Shown here: positions 1-6,089 of the stretch, piece after piece
Numbering within the stretch: the first letter of the stretch is position 1
Layout: every line of letters starts with the position of its first letter
Source: an uncultured Selenomonadaceae bacterium
Lineage (GTDB): Bacteria > Bacillota > Negativicutes > Selenomonadales > Selenomonadaceae
Direction: 5' to 3'
Assembly: GCA_958415865.1 (NCBI GenBank)
Contig: CATYZV010000122.1
Span: forward strand, 1-6,110
DNA length: 6,110 nt
The notes under the pieces: model-generated
The model's database searches: none
Told to the model about the DNA's origin: nothing
Seen by the model: only the letters and a program-made list of their open reading frames with translations
Program-made: the position numbers and the translations under genes

Positions 1-54
1 CGGTTTTAATACTATATTTCTTATGATAAAATAGGTATCAGTGCTATTTTCTAT

Positions 55-62
55 AGGAGGAG
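55..62 (+). promoter_or_regulatory. Ribosome binding site of prfC
   Basis: AGGAGGAG is a near-perfect Shine-Dalgarno sequence, ending 8 bases before the TTG at 71. It decides the start: the only in-frame ATG upstream (position 23) runs into a TAG three codons later. A TATGAT at 22-27 could be a -10 box, but its -35 partner would fall at or beyond the left edge, so the promoter cannot be judged. Confidence 0.85.
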
Positions 63-70
63 AACTTTAA

Positions 71-1696
71 TTGTCCGAATTACAAACAGAAATAAATAAA
101 CGGCGCACGTTTGCTATCATCTCGCATCCTGATGCCGGTAAGACTACATTGACGGAAAAACTTTTGCTCTACGGAGGCGCGATACATCTGGCCGGCTCGA
201 TAAAGTCGCGCAAGACGCAGCGTCATGCGGTGTCTGACTGGATGGAAATCGAAAAGCAGCGCGGTATCTCGGTTACATCCAGTGTACTGCAGTTTGACTA
301 TGCGGGCTGCCGCATCAACATCCTCGATACGCCGGGCCATCAGGACTTCAGTGAGGATACATACCGCACGCTGATGGCTGTGGACAGTGCTGTCATGATA
401 ATCGACGTGGCAAAGGGCGTGGAAGCACAGACGAAGAAATTGTTCAAGGTCTGCAAGCAGCGCAATATCCCCATCTTTACCTTTGTCAACAAGCTGGACC
501 GCTTCGGCAAGGCTCCGCTGGATTTGATGGAGGAAATTGAAAACGTGCTGGGCATCCGCTCTTATCCTATGAACTGGCCTGTGGGCACGGACGGGCATTA
601 TCTCGGTGTATACCACCGCGGAACGCAGAAGGTGGAATTGTTCAGTGAGGATACGACACACGGTCAGGAAGAACGCGAGTCTGTAACGTACGCTTTGGAT
701 GACCCGCAGCTAAAGGAAAAAATCGGCGAAGATGTCTATCAGTCGCTGCTGGATGATATCGATCTGCTGGATGTGGCGGGTGAAGAATGGTCGATGGAAA
801 AGGTCAATAAAGGCGAGCTGACTCCGATGTTCTTCGGCAGTGCTATGACCAATTTCGGCGTGCGCGGCTTTTTGGAAGAATATCTGCGCCTTGCTCCGCC
901 GCCGCAGCCTCGCATGAGTTCTGACGGACTCATAAGCCCGGATGATGATAAATTCTCCGGCTTTGTGTTCAAGATTCAGGCGAATATGAACCCGGCTCAC
1001 CACGACCGCCTGTCGTTCATCCGCATTGTGTCGGGCAAATTTGAGCGCGGCATGAGCGTCTACCACGTGCAGGGCGGCAAGCAGGTGAAATTGTCCCAGC
1101 CGCAGCAGTTCTTGGCTCAGGACCGCCAGATCATTGACACGGCGTATCCCGGCGATATCGTCGGTCTGTTCGACCCCGGCATCTTCGGCATCGGCGACAC
1201 GCTCTGCATGCCGTCGCATAAATTCAAATTCGCTGATTTCCCGGTCTTCCCGCCGGAACGCTTTGCCCGCGTATCGGCAAAAGACACGATGAAGCGCAAG
1301 CAGTTTGTAAAGGGTATAATGCAGCTGACGCAAGAAGGCGCGGTGCAGCTGTTCCAGCAGCCCGGTGCAGGCATGGAATCGTACATCGTCGGCACGGTCG
1401 GTCAATTGCAGTTCGACGTGTTGGAATACCGTTTAAAGAGCGAATACAATACCGATATCGTCATGAATATGCAGCCGTTTGAAGTTGCCCGCTGGCTGCG
1501 CTTTAAAGACGGCAGGCCCGTAACGCCCGAATCGCTGCGCGGAGCTGACCGCGGTATGTTCGTGCACGATATGAAGGACCGCCCCGTGCTGCTCGTCAGC
1601 AATGAATGGGCACTCGGCTGGATACAGGACAACAACCCTGACTTGGAATTGTTCCATGTACCGCCGGAAAAACAGGACCTTGAATTAGACGTATAA
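71..1696 (+). CDS. prfC: Peptide chain release factor 3 (RF3)
   Basis: This is a cytoplasmic translational GTPase of the EF-G/RF3 group. By family knowledge it removes RF1 or RF2 from the ribosome after peptide release, using GTP hydrolysis. At 541 residues it is close to the 529 of the E. coli protein. Visible GTPase motifs are the P-loop SHPDAGKT (residues 18-25), the switch I region GISVTSS with Thr69 (65-71), DTPGH (86-90) and NKLD (140-143). FFGSAMTNFG further on fits the G5 region. The C-terminal half carries the RF3-type segments, including GAGMESYIVGTVGQLQFDVL. The start is TTG, chosen for the strong ribosome binding site and because the protein begins where the family does. It stands alone on its strand and ends at a shared terminator. 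LepA or EF-G are excluded by the RF3-specific start (RRTFAIISHPDAGKTT) and by length. Confidence 0.97.
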   Translation: MSELQTEINKRRTFAIISHPDAGKTTLTEKLLLYGGAIHLAGSIKSRKTQRHAVSDWMEIEKQRGISVTSSVLQFDYAGCRINILDTPGHQDFSEDTYRTLMAVDSAVMIIDVAKGVEAQTKKLFKVCKQRNIPIFTFVNKLDRFGKAPLDLMEEIENVLGIRSYPMNWPVGTDGHYLGVYHRGTQKVELFSEDTTHGQEERESVTYALDDPQLKEKIGEDVYQSLLDDIDLLDVAGEEWSMEKVNKGELTPMFFGSAMTNFGVRGFLEEYLRLAPPPQPRMSSDGLISPDDDKFSGFVFKIQANMNPAHHDRLSFIRIVSGKFERGMSVYHVQGGKQVKLSQPQQFLAQDRQIIDTAYPGDIVGLFDPGIFGIGDTLCMPSHKFKFADFPVFPPERFARVSAKDTMKRKQFVKGIMQLTQEGAVQLFQQPGAGMESYIVGTVGQLQFDVLEYRLKSEYNTDIVMNMQPFEVARWLRFKDGRPVTPESLRGADRGMFVHDMKDRPVLLVSNEWALGWIQDNNPDLELFHVPPEKQDLELDV

Positions 1697-1719
1697 AAAT
1701 TAGATATTAGATATACAAA

Positions 1720-1765
1720 AAGAGGCTGTGCTTAGTGAGATTATAATCACTAGGCACAGCCTTTT
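1720..1765. terminator. Bidirectional intrinsic terminator between prfC and the lipid kinase gene
   Basis: The arms at 1720-1738 and 1747-1765 form a stem of about 15 strong base pairs, with one G-U pair in the plus-strand transcript plus A/T extensions. They enclose the 8-base loop GATTATAA. On the plus strand the stem is followed by TTTTCTCTT. On the minus strand it is followed by CCTCTTTTTG. It can therefore stop both prfC transcription and the convergent kinase transcript, whose stop codon lies just 9 bases to the right. Confidence 0.9.
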
Positions 1766-1773
1766 CTCTTATA

Positions 1774-2664
1774 TCAGGGCATGAACATATTAAGTGCGTG
1801 CTTGACGGTGCGCACTTCAAACGGCAGCTGCGGTCCGAGTTCGCCGTCGAGGTCGCTTTCTACGGGATCGGGTGAGCTGAATTTGAAGCTTGCAGCCTGC
1901 TTGTAAATGACGTTTTTATTGTCGGCGGAGAATCTGCCGGATACGGTGTCCGCCACTATTTTCATCAGTTCCGGGATGTTGCATTGGCGCAGTAGCAGCA
2001 AGTCGAGCTTGCCGTCGTCGATCTTGGCATCGGGTGCGACGTTTTTAAAGCTTGCCACGACAGGTGAATTTACTATCAATACGAAGAAGCCTTTTTCGCG
2101 AATCGTTTCTCCTTCAAATTCAATGGAAAAATCCAGCCCGCGGAAGCGCGGCAGTTCGCCGAGGCCTCGGAAGTAGTAGGCGAGCTTGCCGAAGCTGTTT
2201 TTCAGGCGCGTATCGACTTCATGCGCTACGCTCGTCATCATGCCTGCGCTGACTACGTTTATAAAGTACGTATCACTCTTGTCTACATAGCCTACATCGA
2301 CGGGCTGCGTATAGCCTGCGATGATGTTTTCAAGGTATTTGTTAAAATCGACTTCAATGCCCAGATGCGAGGCAAAGTCGTTTGAGGTACCGCTGGGAAT
2401 AATTCCGACGGGCACGTCGAGTTTTTCATGCAGTACCATGTTGACTATCTTGTGTAAAGTGCCGTCGCCGCCTGCGGCGATAATGCCGTCTGCTTTTACA
2501 TCGCGCACGCTCTTGGCAAAGAACGGATCGAAGTCGTCTTTAATAGTGCGGTAGGGCATGATTATGCAGTCCCGGCTTTGAAACTGCTGAATTATATCGT
2601 CCAGCTTTTTTTTGAACATAGCATCGCCGGAGACGGGATTATATGCTAATAAAAATTTTTTCAT
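1774..2664 (-). CDS. Diacylglycerol kinase-like lipid kinase (YegS/DgkB/BmrU family)
   Basis: The predicted product is a soluble or membrane-associated lipid kinase of the DAGK catalytic-domain superfamily, phosphorylating diacylglycerol or a related lipid alcohol with ATP. From the chosen ATG it has 296 residues, normal for the family. Visible motifs are NPVSG (9-13), the nucleotide-binding GGDGT (65-69), GTSNDFA (92-98), a KIDDGKLDLLLLR segment in the C-terminal domain, and LDGE near the end with Glu275 in the place of the conserved catalytic acid. Three starts are possible: GTG at 2676, ATG at 2670 and ATG at 2664. A GGAG at 2671-2674 lies 6 bases before the last one, and the protein then begins MKKFLLAYNPVSG as relatives do. 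It follows the flippase gene by 42 bases, so it is probably the second gene of an operon. The exact lipid substrate cannot be read from the sequence; an NAD kinase is unlikely given the full DAGK motif set. Confidence 0.92.
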   Translation of the reverse strand: MKKFLLAYNPVSGDAMFKKKLDDIIQQFQSRDCIIMPYRTIKDDFDPFFAKSVRDVKADGIIAAGGDGTLHKIVNMVLHEKLDVPVGIIPSGTSNDFASHLGIEVDFNKYLENIIAGYTQPVDVGYVDKSDTYFINVVSAGMMTSVAHEVDTRLKNSFGKLAYYFRGLGELPRFRGLDFSIEFEGETIREKGFFVLIVNSPVVASFKNVAPDAKIDDGKLDLLLLRQCNIPELMKIVADTVSGRFSADNKNVIYKQAASFKFSSPDPVESDLDGELGPQLPFEVRTVKHALNMFMP

Positions 2665-2670
2665 TGTCAT

Positions 2671-2674
2671 CTCC
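2671..2674 (-). promoter_or_regulatory. Ribosome binding site deciding the lipid kinase start
   Basis: Read on the minus strand, GGAG lies within GTGGAGATGACAATG, 6 bases before the ATG at 2664. It overlaps the alternative GTG start at 2676 and sits directly against the ATG at 2670, so it can serve neither of them. This favours the shortest of the three starts. Confidence 0.6.
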
Positions 2675-2706
2675 ACTCAAATTCTTTGGAAAGTACATAG
2701 GTATTT

Positions 2707-4362
2707 TTATTTTTTCAGCAGGCCGAGCTTTTTAAAGAAGCGGATGCTCGGTGCGCCTATCATCGGAATGCGCTGAATATCGGATTCCATGATGCCGCCG
2801 AGCAGTATCAGCACGATGATGTAAACGAACATACCGGCAAACAGCGACAGGAAAGTCGCCAGAGCATTGCTGGACAGTTCCGTCATGATGAAATTGTAGC
2901 CGAAGTAGATGACAGCACCCATTGCAGCGGCAGAGACAATCGTCTTTAAGAGCTGGCCCAGTTCCATCTTGTAGTTGATGTATTTATATAGGAAGTACAA
3001 ATTGATCAAGGCTGCAATGCCGATATCTGCAACGGTAGCCCATGCCGCGCCCATTATGCCGAGCGAAGGCTGCGCCGTCAGCACCCAGTTTAAAATGACT
3101 TTTGCCACGGCGGCGATGACCATGTTGATCATCGGAATCGTCGGATGGCCAAGCCCCTGCAGCACGCCGGTCGTAACCTGATGCAGCCCCAAGAGCACGA
3201 TGCTGAACGAAGATACCCAGACGGCATCGCCTGCGCCGGGAGCGTTATATATTAATGAAGAAATCGGCACGGAAAGCATCATAACCGTAACGAAGGCAGG
3301 AAAGCAGATGAAGTTCGATATGCGCATAGCAGCGGCAGTCTGCGAGAAACAGCGGGCATGGTCTTTTAGCGTGCGCGCCTCAGAAATCGCCGGCACAATG
3401 CTGACCGCCAAAGATGCAGTCAATATCGTGGACAGATTGACGAGCGGCACAGCCATGCCCGTCAAATACCCGAACAGTTCCGTCGCTTCATTGACGGTAT
3501 AGCCTGCTACTTCCAGCCGTGCCGGCACTATCATCAAATCGAGGTTCGACACGACAGGCAGCATTATGCTTGCCGCCGATACAGGCAGTGCCAGCACGAA
3601 GATGCGGCGGATTATCTTCCATACGGAATCTGTACGCGGATCTTCCACCGGCTTTAATTCGTGCCCATACTGCTTTTCAATATCGCGGTCGAGCTTCCAA
3701 TGGAAGTAGACGAGCACGATAACGCCCGTTACGGCACCGGCGAGCGCGCCGAGTGAAGCACCGGCTGCGGCGTATTCAAGGCCCCACGGCAGAAACAGCT
3801 GCGCGAACAGAATCATCGTTACGACGCGGAATATCTGTTCTACTATCTGCGATACGGCGGTCGGAGTCATGCGCTGCCAGCCCTGCAGATAGCCGCGCGA
3901 GCTTGCCAGTATCGTTACGAAGAACACCGCCGGAGCCAAAGCGACTATCGAATAGTACGCACGCGGATCGCGGACGAATTGAAAATCTATCAGCCACTGC
4001 GCACCGAAATACGTCAATAAGCTGAAGAAAATACCTGTGCAGAACATAAAGCACATGGATATGCGGAAGATGCGCTTTGCCCCCAGTATATCCTTGAGAG
4101 CCACGCGCTCTGCCGTGATTATCGAGATGGCGACCGGCACACCGGCAGACGAAACGGTCAATGCCATGAAGTAGATGGGGAATGCCATCTGGTACAGACC
4201 GATGCCCTCGCCGCCCAAGACGCGGGAGACGAAGATCCAGTTCAAAGAGCCGATGACTTTTACGACTAGACTAGCGACCGTCAGTATAAAAGTTCCCTTC
4301 AAAAAACTCTCGGCTTTATGCGATTTTTTCGGAGTATTTGCTTGTTCGTTAATGGAAAACAC
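2707..4362 (-). CDS. MurJ/SpoVB-type oligosaccharide flippase (MOP superfamily)
   Basis: This 551-residue, highly hydrophobic integral membrane protein belongs to the polysaccharide/peptidoglycan flippase branch of the MOP exporter superfamily. Its members move lipid-linked sugars such as lipid II across the membrane, or act in sporulation in SpoVB-like forms. The N-terminus has the family pattern SFLKGTFILT (about 19-28), with RVLGGEGIGLYQMAFPIY at about 47-64. A second hallmark, SRGYLQGWQRMTPTAVSQ, is at about 155-172. A charged cytoplasmic loop (about 222-252) divides two halves of several membrane segments each, giving an expected total near 14. The start is GTG at 4362; the frame opens only after a TAA a few codons upstream, and no ATG precedes the conserved region. 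Its ribosome binding site is poor (AAAGCAG). It lies upstream of the lipid kinase gene in a likely operon. MurJ and SpoVB roles cannot be separated here; an O-antigen/teichuronic acid exporter is less likely without glycosyltransferase neighbours. Confidence 0.9.
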   Translation of the reverse strand: MFSINEQANTPKKSHKAESFLKGTFILTVASLVVKVIGSLNWIFVSRVLGGEGIGLYQMAFPIYFMALTVSSAGVPVAISIITAERVALKDILGAKRIFRISMCFMFCTGIFFSLLTYFGAQWLIDFQFVRDPRAYYSIVALAPAVFFVTILASSRGYLQGWQRMTPTAVSQIVEQIFRVVTMILFAQLFLPWGLEYAAAGASLGALAGAVTGVIVLVYFHWKLDRDIEKQYGHELKPVEDPRTDSVWKIIRRIFVLALPVSAASIMLPVVSNLDLMIVPARLEVAGYTVNEATELFGYLTGMAVPLVNLSTILTASLAVSIVPAISEARTLKDHARCFSQTAAAMRISNFICFPAFVTVMMLSVPISSLIYNAPGAGDAVWVSSFSIVLLGLHQVTTGVLQGLGHPTIPMINMVIAAVAKVILNWVLTAQPSLGIMGAAWATVADIGIAALINLYFLYKYINYKMELGQLLKTIVSAAAMGAVIYFGYNFIMTELSSNALATFLSLFAGMFVYIIVLILLGGIMESDIQRIPMIGAPSIRFFKKLGLLKK

Positions 4363-4544
4363 CTGCTTTAAAACGTCGTATAAACGTTATTTTCTTTTAC
4401 CTTAAAAGGCGTTATAATAAGTACATACAATGCTCAAATAAAGGACTTGTACTAGAAAATTATAGCATTTATCTCTTAACTATGCCAGTATATTTTGAGC
4501 TAATGTACAGCCAGCGCATCAATTGCTGAAAGAAGGGAATTTAG
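4363..4544. promoter_or_regulatory. Divergent promoter region between the flippase and DUF4931 genes
   Basis: These 182 AT-rich bases hold no credible gene and must start transcription in both directions. For the minus strand, TTGAGC (4437-4432) and TATAAC (4416-4411) resemble -35 and -10 boxes, but their 15-base spacing is short. For the plus strand there is a perfect TATAAT (4413-4418) with no good -35, and TTGTAC (4447-4452) with a weak TATCTC 17 bases on. An imperfect inverted repeat pairs GCTCAAA (4432-4438) with TTTGAGC (4494-4500). The individual boxes are guesses; the role of the region as a whole is firm from gene layout. Confidence 0.4.
4533..4538 (+). promoter_or_regulatory. Ribosome binding site of the DUF4931 gene
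   Basis: AAGGGA lies 6 bases before the ATG at 4545, in good position, and supports that start. Confidence 0.7.
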
Positions 4545-5312
4545 ATGGATTACAACTATCTGGGATTTGACATCGGGATAGGCAGGACAAAACCGGAAAA
4601 CATCGTCCACAAAAACGCCGCCTGCCCTTTTTGCGATGTGAAAAATCTCACTAATATCATTGAAACAAACGGAGATATAATTCTCTTAGAAAATAAATAC
4701 CAAGTACTGCAAGACTCCTACCAGCTGCTGATAATAGAAAGCAGCCGCTGCGAAGACGATATTCCCGACTACACACCGGAGCATATGCACACCCTGATCC
4801 GCTTTGCCGTCAAGCACTGGCAGAAGATGATAGCAAGCGGCAGATACAAAAGCGTGCTGATGTTCAAAAACCACGGCCCGCTGTCCGGCGGCACAATGCG
4901 CCATCCGCATATGCAGATAATCGGCATCAACGACCTGCCGTATAAAAATATGTACGATATGGTCCACTTTGAAGGCAAGACCATCGCGCAAAAAGATACA
5001 GTTGCCATGAACATCTCCACCAAGCCGCGCATCGGCTTCACCGAAATAAATCTGAAACTAGCCGACCCTGCCGACATCGACACACTAGCCGATTTCATAC
5101 AGATAAGCGTCGACTTCATAATGCACTACTTCGGCAAAAACAGCAGCTACAACATCTTTTACTACCATATAAACGGCAGCATCTACGTCAAGATAATGCC
5201 GCGCTTTGCCACTTCGCCGCTGTTCATTGGCTACAATATCGAGCTGGTGCCCAACAATATCGACGAGATAATCGAGTATATTCAGCAGCATTACTTTAAG
5301 AAAAACAAGTAA
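4545..5312 (+). CDS. DUF4931 protein, galactose-1-phosphate uridylyltransferase-like (HIT superfamily)
   Basis: This 255-residue soluble protein is recognisable as a short relative of GalT. It has a zinc-knuckle-like CPFC (27-30), a strand-helix region ending in AVKHWQKM (88-95), and FKNHG followed by HPHMQ (107-111 and 120-124). These correspond to the GalT segments FENKG and HPHGQ. In GalT the middle His of HPH becomes uridylylated, which would be His122 here. A nucleotidyl transferase or hydrolase working through a nucleotidylated His is therefore expected, but the substrate is unknown. Lined up with E. coli GalT, the zinc ligand His115 is replaced by Cys69, giving a predicted Cys27/Cys30/Cys69/His120 site. 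At 255 residues it is much shorter than the roughly 350 of GalT. The ATG has a good ribosome binding site. The gene stands alone, divergent from the flippase, and closes with its own terminator. Fold assignment is firm; biochemical role is not. Confidence 0.85.
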   Translation: MDYNYLGFDIGIGRTKPENIVHKNAACPFCDVKNLTNIIETNGDIILLENKYQVLQDSYQLLIIESSRCEDDIPDYTPEHMHTLIRFAVKHWQKMIASGRYKSVLMFKNHGPLSGGTMRHPHMQIIGINDLPYKNMYDMVHFEGKTIAQKDTVAMNISTKPRIGFTEINLKLADPADIDTLADFIQISVDFIMHYFGKNSSYNIFYYHINGSIYVKIMPRFATSPLFIGYNIELVPNNIDEIIEYIQQHYFKKNK

Positions 5313-5316
5313 GAAC

Positions 5317-5358
5317 AGCCGCAGTGAATCAGCCTTTGCTTTTCACTGCGGCTTTTTT
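5317..5358 (+). terminator. Intrinsic terminator of the DUF4931 gene
   Basis: AGCCGCAGTGAA (5317-5328) and TTCACTGCGGCT (5342-5353) form a perfect 12-base-pair stem around a 13-base loop. A run of T (5354-5358) follows directly. It begins 4 bases after the TAA at 5312. Confidence 0.95.
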
Positions 5359-5372
5359 GTTAGATGAGTAAA

Positions 5373-5397
5373 TAAGACTCTAAATGTTGTAGTCTTA
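5373..5397. repeat. Small inverted repeat beside the IS30 remnant
   Basis: TAAGACT (5373-5379) and AGTCTTA (5391-5397) are perfect inverted copies separated by 11 bases. The site lies between the DUF4931 terminator and the outer end of the IS30 remnant. There is no T-tract to make it a terminator, and no further copy suggesting a CRISPR repeat. It may be chance or part of the old insertion flank. Confidence 0.3.
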
Positions 5398-5403
5398 AAT
5401 GAT

Positions 5404-5798
5404 GGATTGTCAAGTCAAGTGTAACACTTTAATTCCTTTAGGAATACTTCAAAAGGTGTCTCCCAGTTTAAACTATCCAGCTTATTGGCATATATCCAAT
5501 TATAGATAGTTTTGAAGTATACTACGCTTTTTAAAACAGTAGATACAATTTGCTCAGGAGACCATTTTTAAAGAAGTTTTTCAATGATTATTTTGGCAAT
5601 GTCAAGAGTTATCTTGCCGAAGCAAGTACAATTAGAACGGCGGCGTTCATAAAGAGATTGGGCAGATTCAGCGGTGTATAATCCGTAAGACTTGCCGCGC
5701 TTAATTTCACGGGAAATAGTAGAGTAGTGCCGATTAAGATGACGGGCAATTTCGCAGGAAGAATAGCCTAAGGAGTAAAAAATTTTTATGGCTCTTTG
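5404..5798 (-). mobile_element. Degenerate IS30-family insertion sequence remnant
   Basis: The transposase fragment (5415-5798) plus the bases just beyond its stop look like one end of an IS30-family element, lying in the minus orientation. The sequence around 5404-5430 reads, on the minus strand, as the transposase C-terminal codons overlapping a GTTACACTTGACTTGACAAT end. Such an arrangement is common for IS30 relatives, from memory. The opposite end, with the start codon and other terminal repeat, is missing: the homology breaks off at the cas2 stop codon. The middle of the transposase is deleted as well. No target-site duplication can be defined because one end is lost. The element cannot move by itself. 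Confidence 0.75.
5415..5798 (-). pseudogene. IS30-family transposase pseudogene with the catalytic core deleted
   Basis: Reading the minus strand in one continuous frame gives recognisable IS30 transposase pieces. First comes QRAIKIFYSLGYSS, then the helix-turn-helix EIARHLNRHYSTISREIKRG, then LYTAESAQSLYERRRSN (down to about 5631). An in-frame TAA (5568-5570) sits just before KWSPEQI. FKTIYNWIYANKL (about 5516-5478) follows. The frame then jumps directly to NWETPFEVFLKELKCYT and a TGA at 5415-5417. That last part is the extreme C-terminus in intact members, so roughly 200 residues carrying the DDE active site are absent, with the junction near 5470-5480. The first few residues and the start codon are also missing at the cas2 boundary. 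There is no frameshift, only the one stop and two deletions. No transposase function is possible. Confidence 0.85.
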
Positions 5799-6077
5799 TC
5801 AAATAAAAGGACTTGTCAAATCCTCCTGCTTGACTAAAAACTCTTTTTTCATCCAAACATTATTTCTTCCCTGAAAAACAATACACGAATCACTGCCTTC
5901 TCTAAGATATTGCTTCAACTCCAATCTTATCTTTTCAAGCTGCGGCTTAGATAATTCACCTTCAAAAACAGATGCTTGGATATGCGTCAAATACCTTTTG
6001 CACGTCTTAAATACCCACCGCTGTACAAATGCTCCTTTTTCATCCATTTTTATATCGTAAACAAGAACGACATACAT
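5799..6077 (-). CDS. cas2: CRISPR-associated endoribonuclease/integrase subunit Cas2
   Basis: Cas2 is the small dimeric, ferredoxin-fold partner of Cas1 in the complex that inserts new spacers into CRISPR arrays. The 92-residue product starts MYVVLVYDI, with the conserved Asp8 at the end of the first strand. It has the family segments HIQASVFEGEL (32-42), CIVFQGRNNVW (65-75) and KKEF, and ends TSPFI. Length and these segments resemble the Cas2 of type I-B-like or type III loci; the subtype is inferred. ATG at 6077 is chosen over ATG at 6092. It begins exactly where relatives do, has GGTGG/GGTGAG just before it, and lies 5 bases after the presumed cas1 stop, whereas the upstream ATG has no ribosome binding site. 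No residue looks damaged. Downstream, where an array or leader is often found, there is an IS30 remnant instead. Confidence 0.93.
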   Translation of the reverse strand: MYVVLVYDIKMDEKGAFVQRWVFKTCKRYLTHIQASVFEGELSKPQLEKIRLELKQYLREGSDSCIVFQGRNNVWMKKEFLVKQEDLTSPFI

Positions 6078-6081
6078 AATA

Positions 6082-6089
6082 CTCACCAC
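6082..6089 (-). promoter_or_regulatory. Ribosome binding site of cas2
   Basis: On the minus strand GGTGGTGAG precedes the ATG at 6077 by 4 to 6 bases. It overlaps the last codons and TGA of the upstream frame, typical of translationally coupled genes. This favours the 92-residue Cas2. Confidence 0.5.

Noticed and set aside
80..661. 193-codon open frame on the minus strand opposite prfC
   Set aside because: It lies wholly inside the clear RF3 gene, antisense, with a low-complexity arginine/histidine-rich product and no recognisable domain; a shadow of the codon usage of prfC.
710..1405. 231-codon open frame on the minus strand opposite prfC
   Set aside because: Same reason: fully antisense to conserved RF3 sequence, with a His/Arg/Ala-rich product of no known family.
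3200..3502. 100-codon plus-strand open frame opposite the flippase gene
   Set aside because: Antisense to a conserved membrane protein, with no ribosome binding site and no domain.
4351..4353. ATT as the true flippase start, behind AGGTG on the minus strand
   Set aside because: The spacing is attractive, but ATT starts are very rare and the GTG at 4362 is an adequate conventional start.
4769..5119. 116-codon minus-strand open frame opposite the DUF4931 gene
   Set aside because: Antisense to the region containing the conserved HPHMQ motif; its product is a reversed-frame artefact.
5373..5397. Possible degenerate CRISPR repeat near the IS30 remnant
   Set aside because: The inverted repeat is only 7 bases per arm, has no second copy at spacer distance, and lacks the usual GAAAC-type end of type I-B repeats.
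5404..5821. Possible intact MITE with two terminal inverted repeats
   Set aside because: The end near 5404-5430 has no inverted partner near 5800. The similar TTGTCAA stretches there are in the same orientation, so this is a broken element and not a MITE with both ends.
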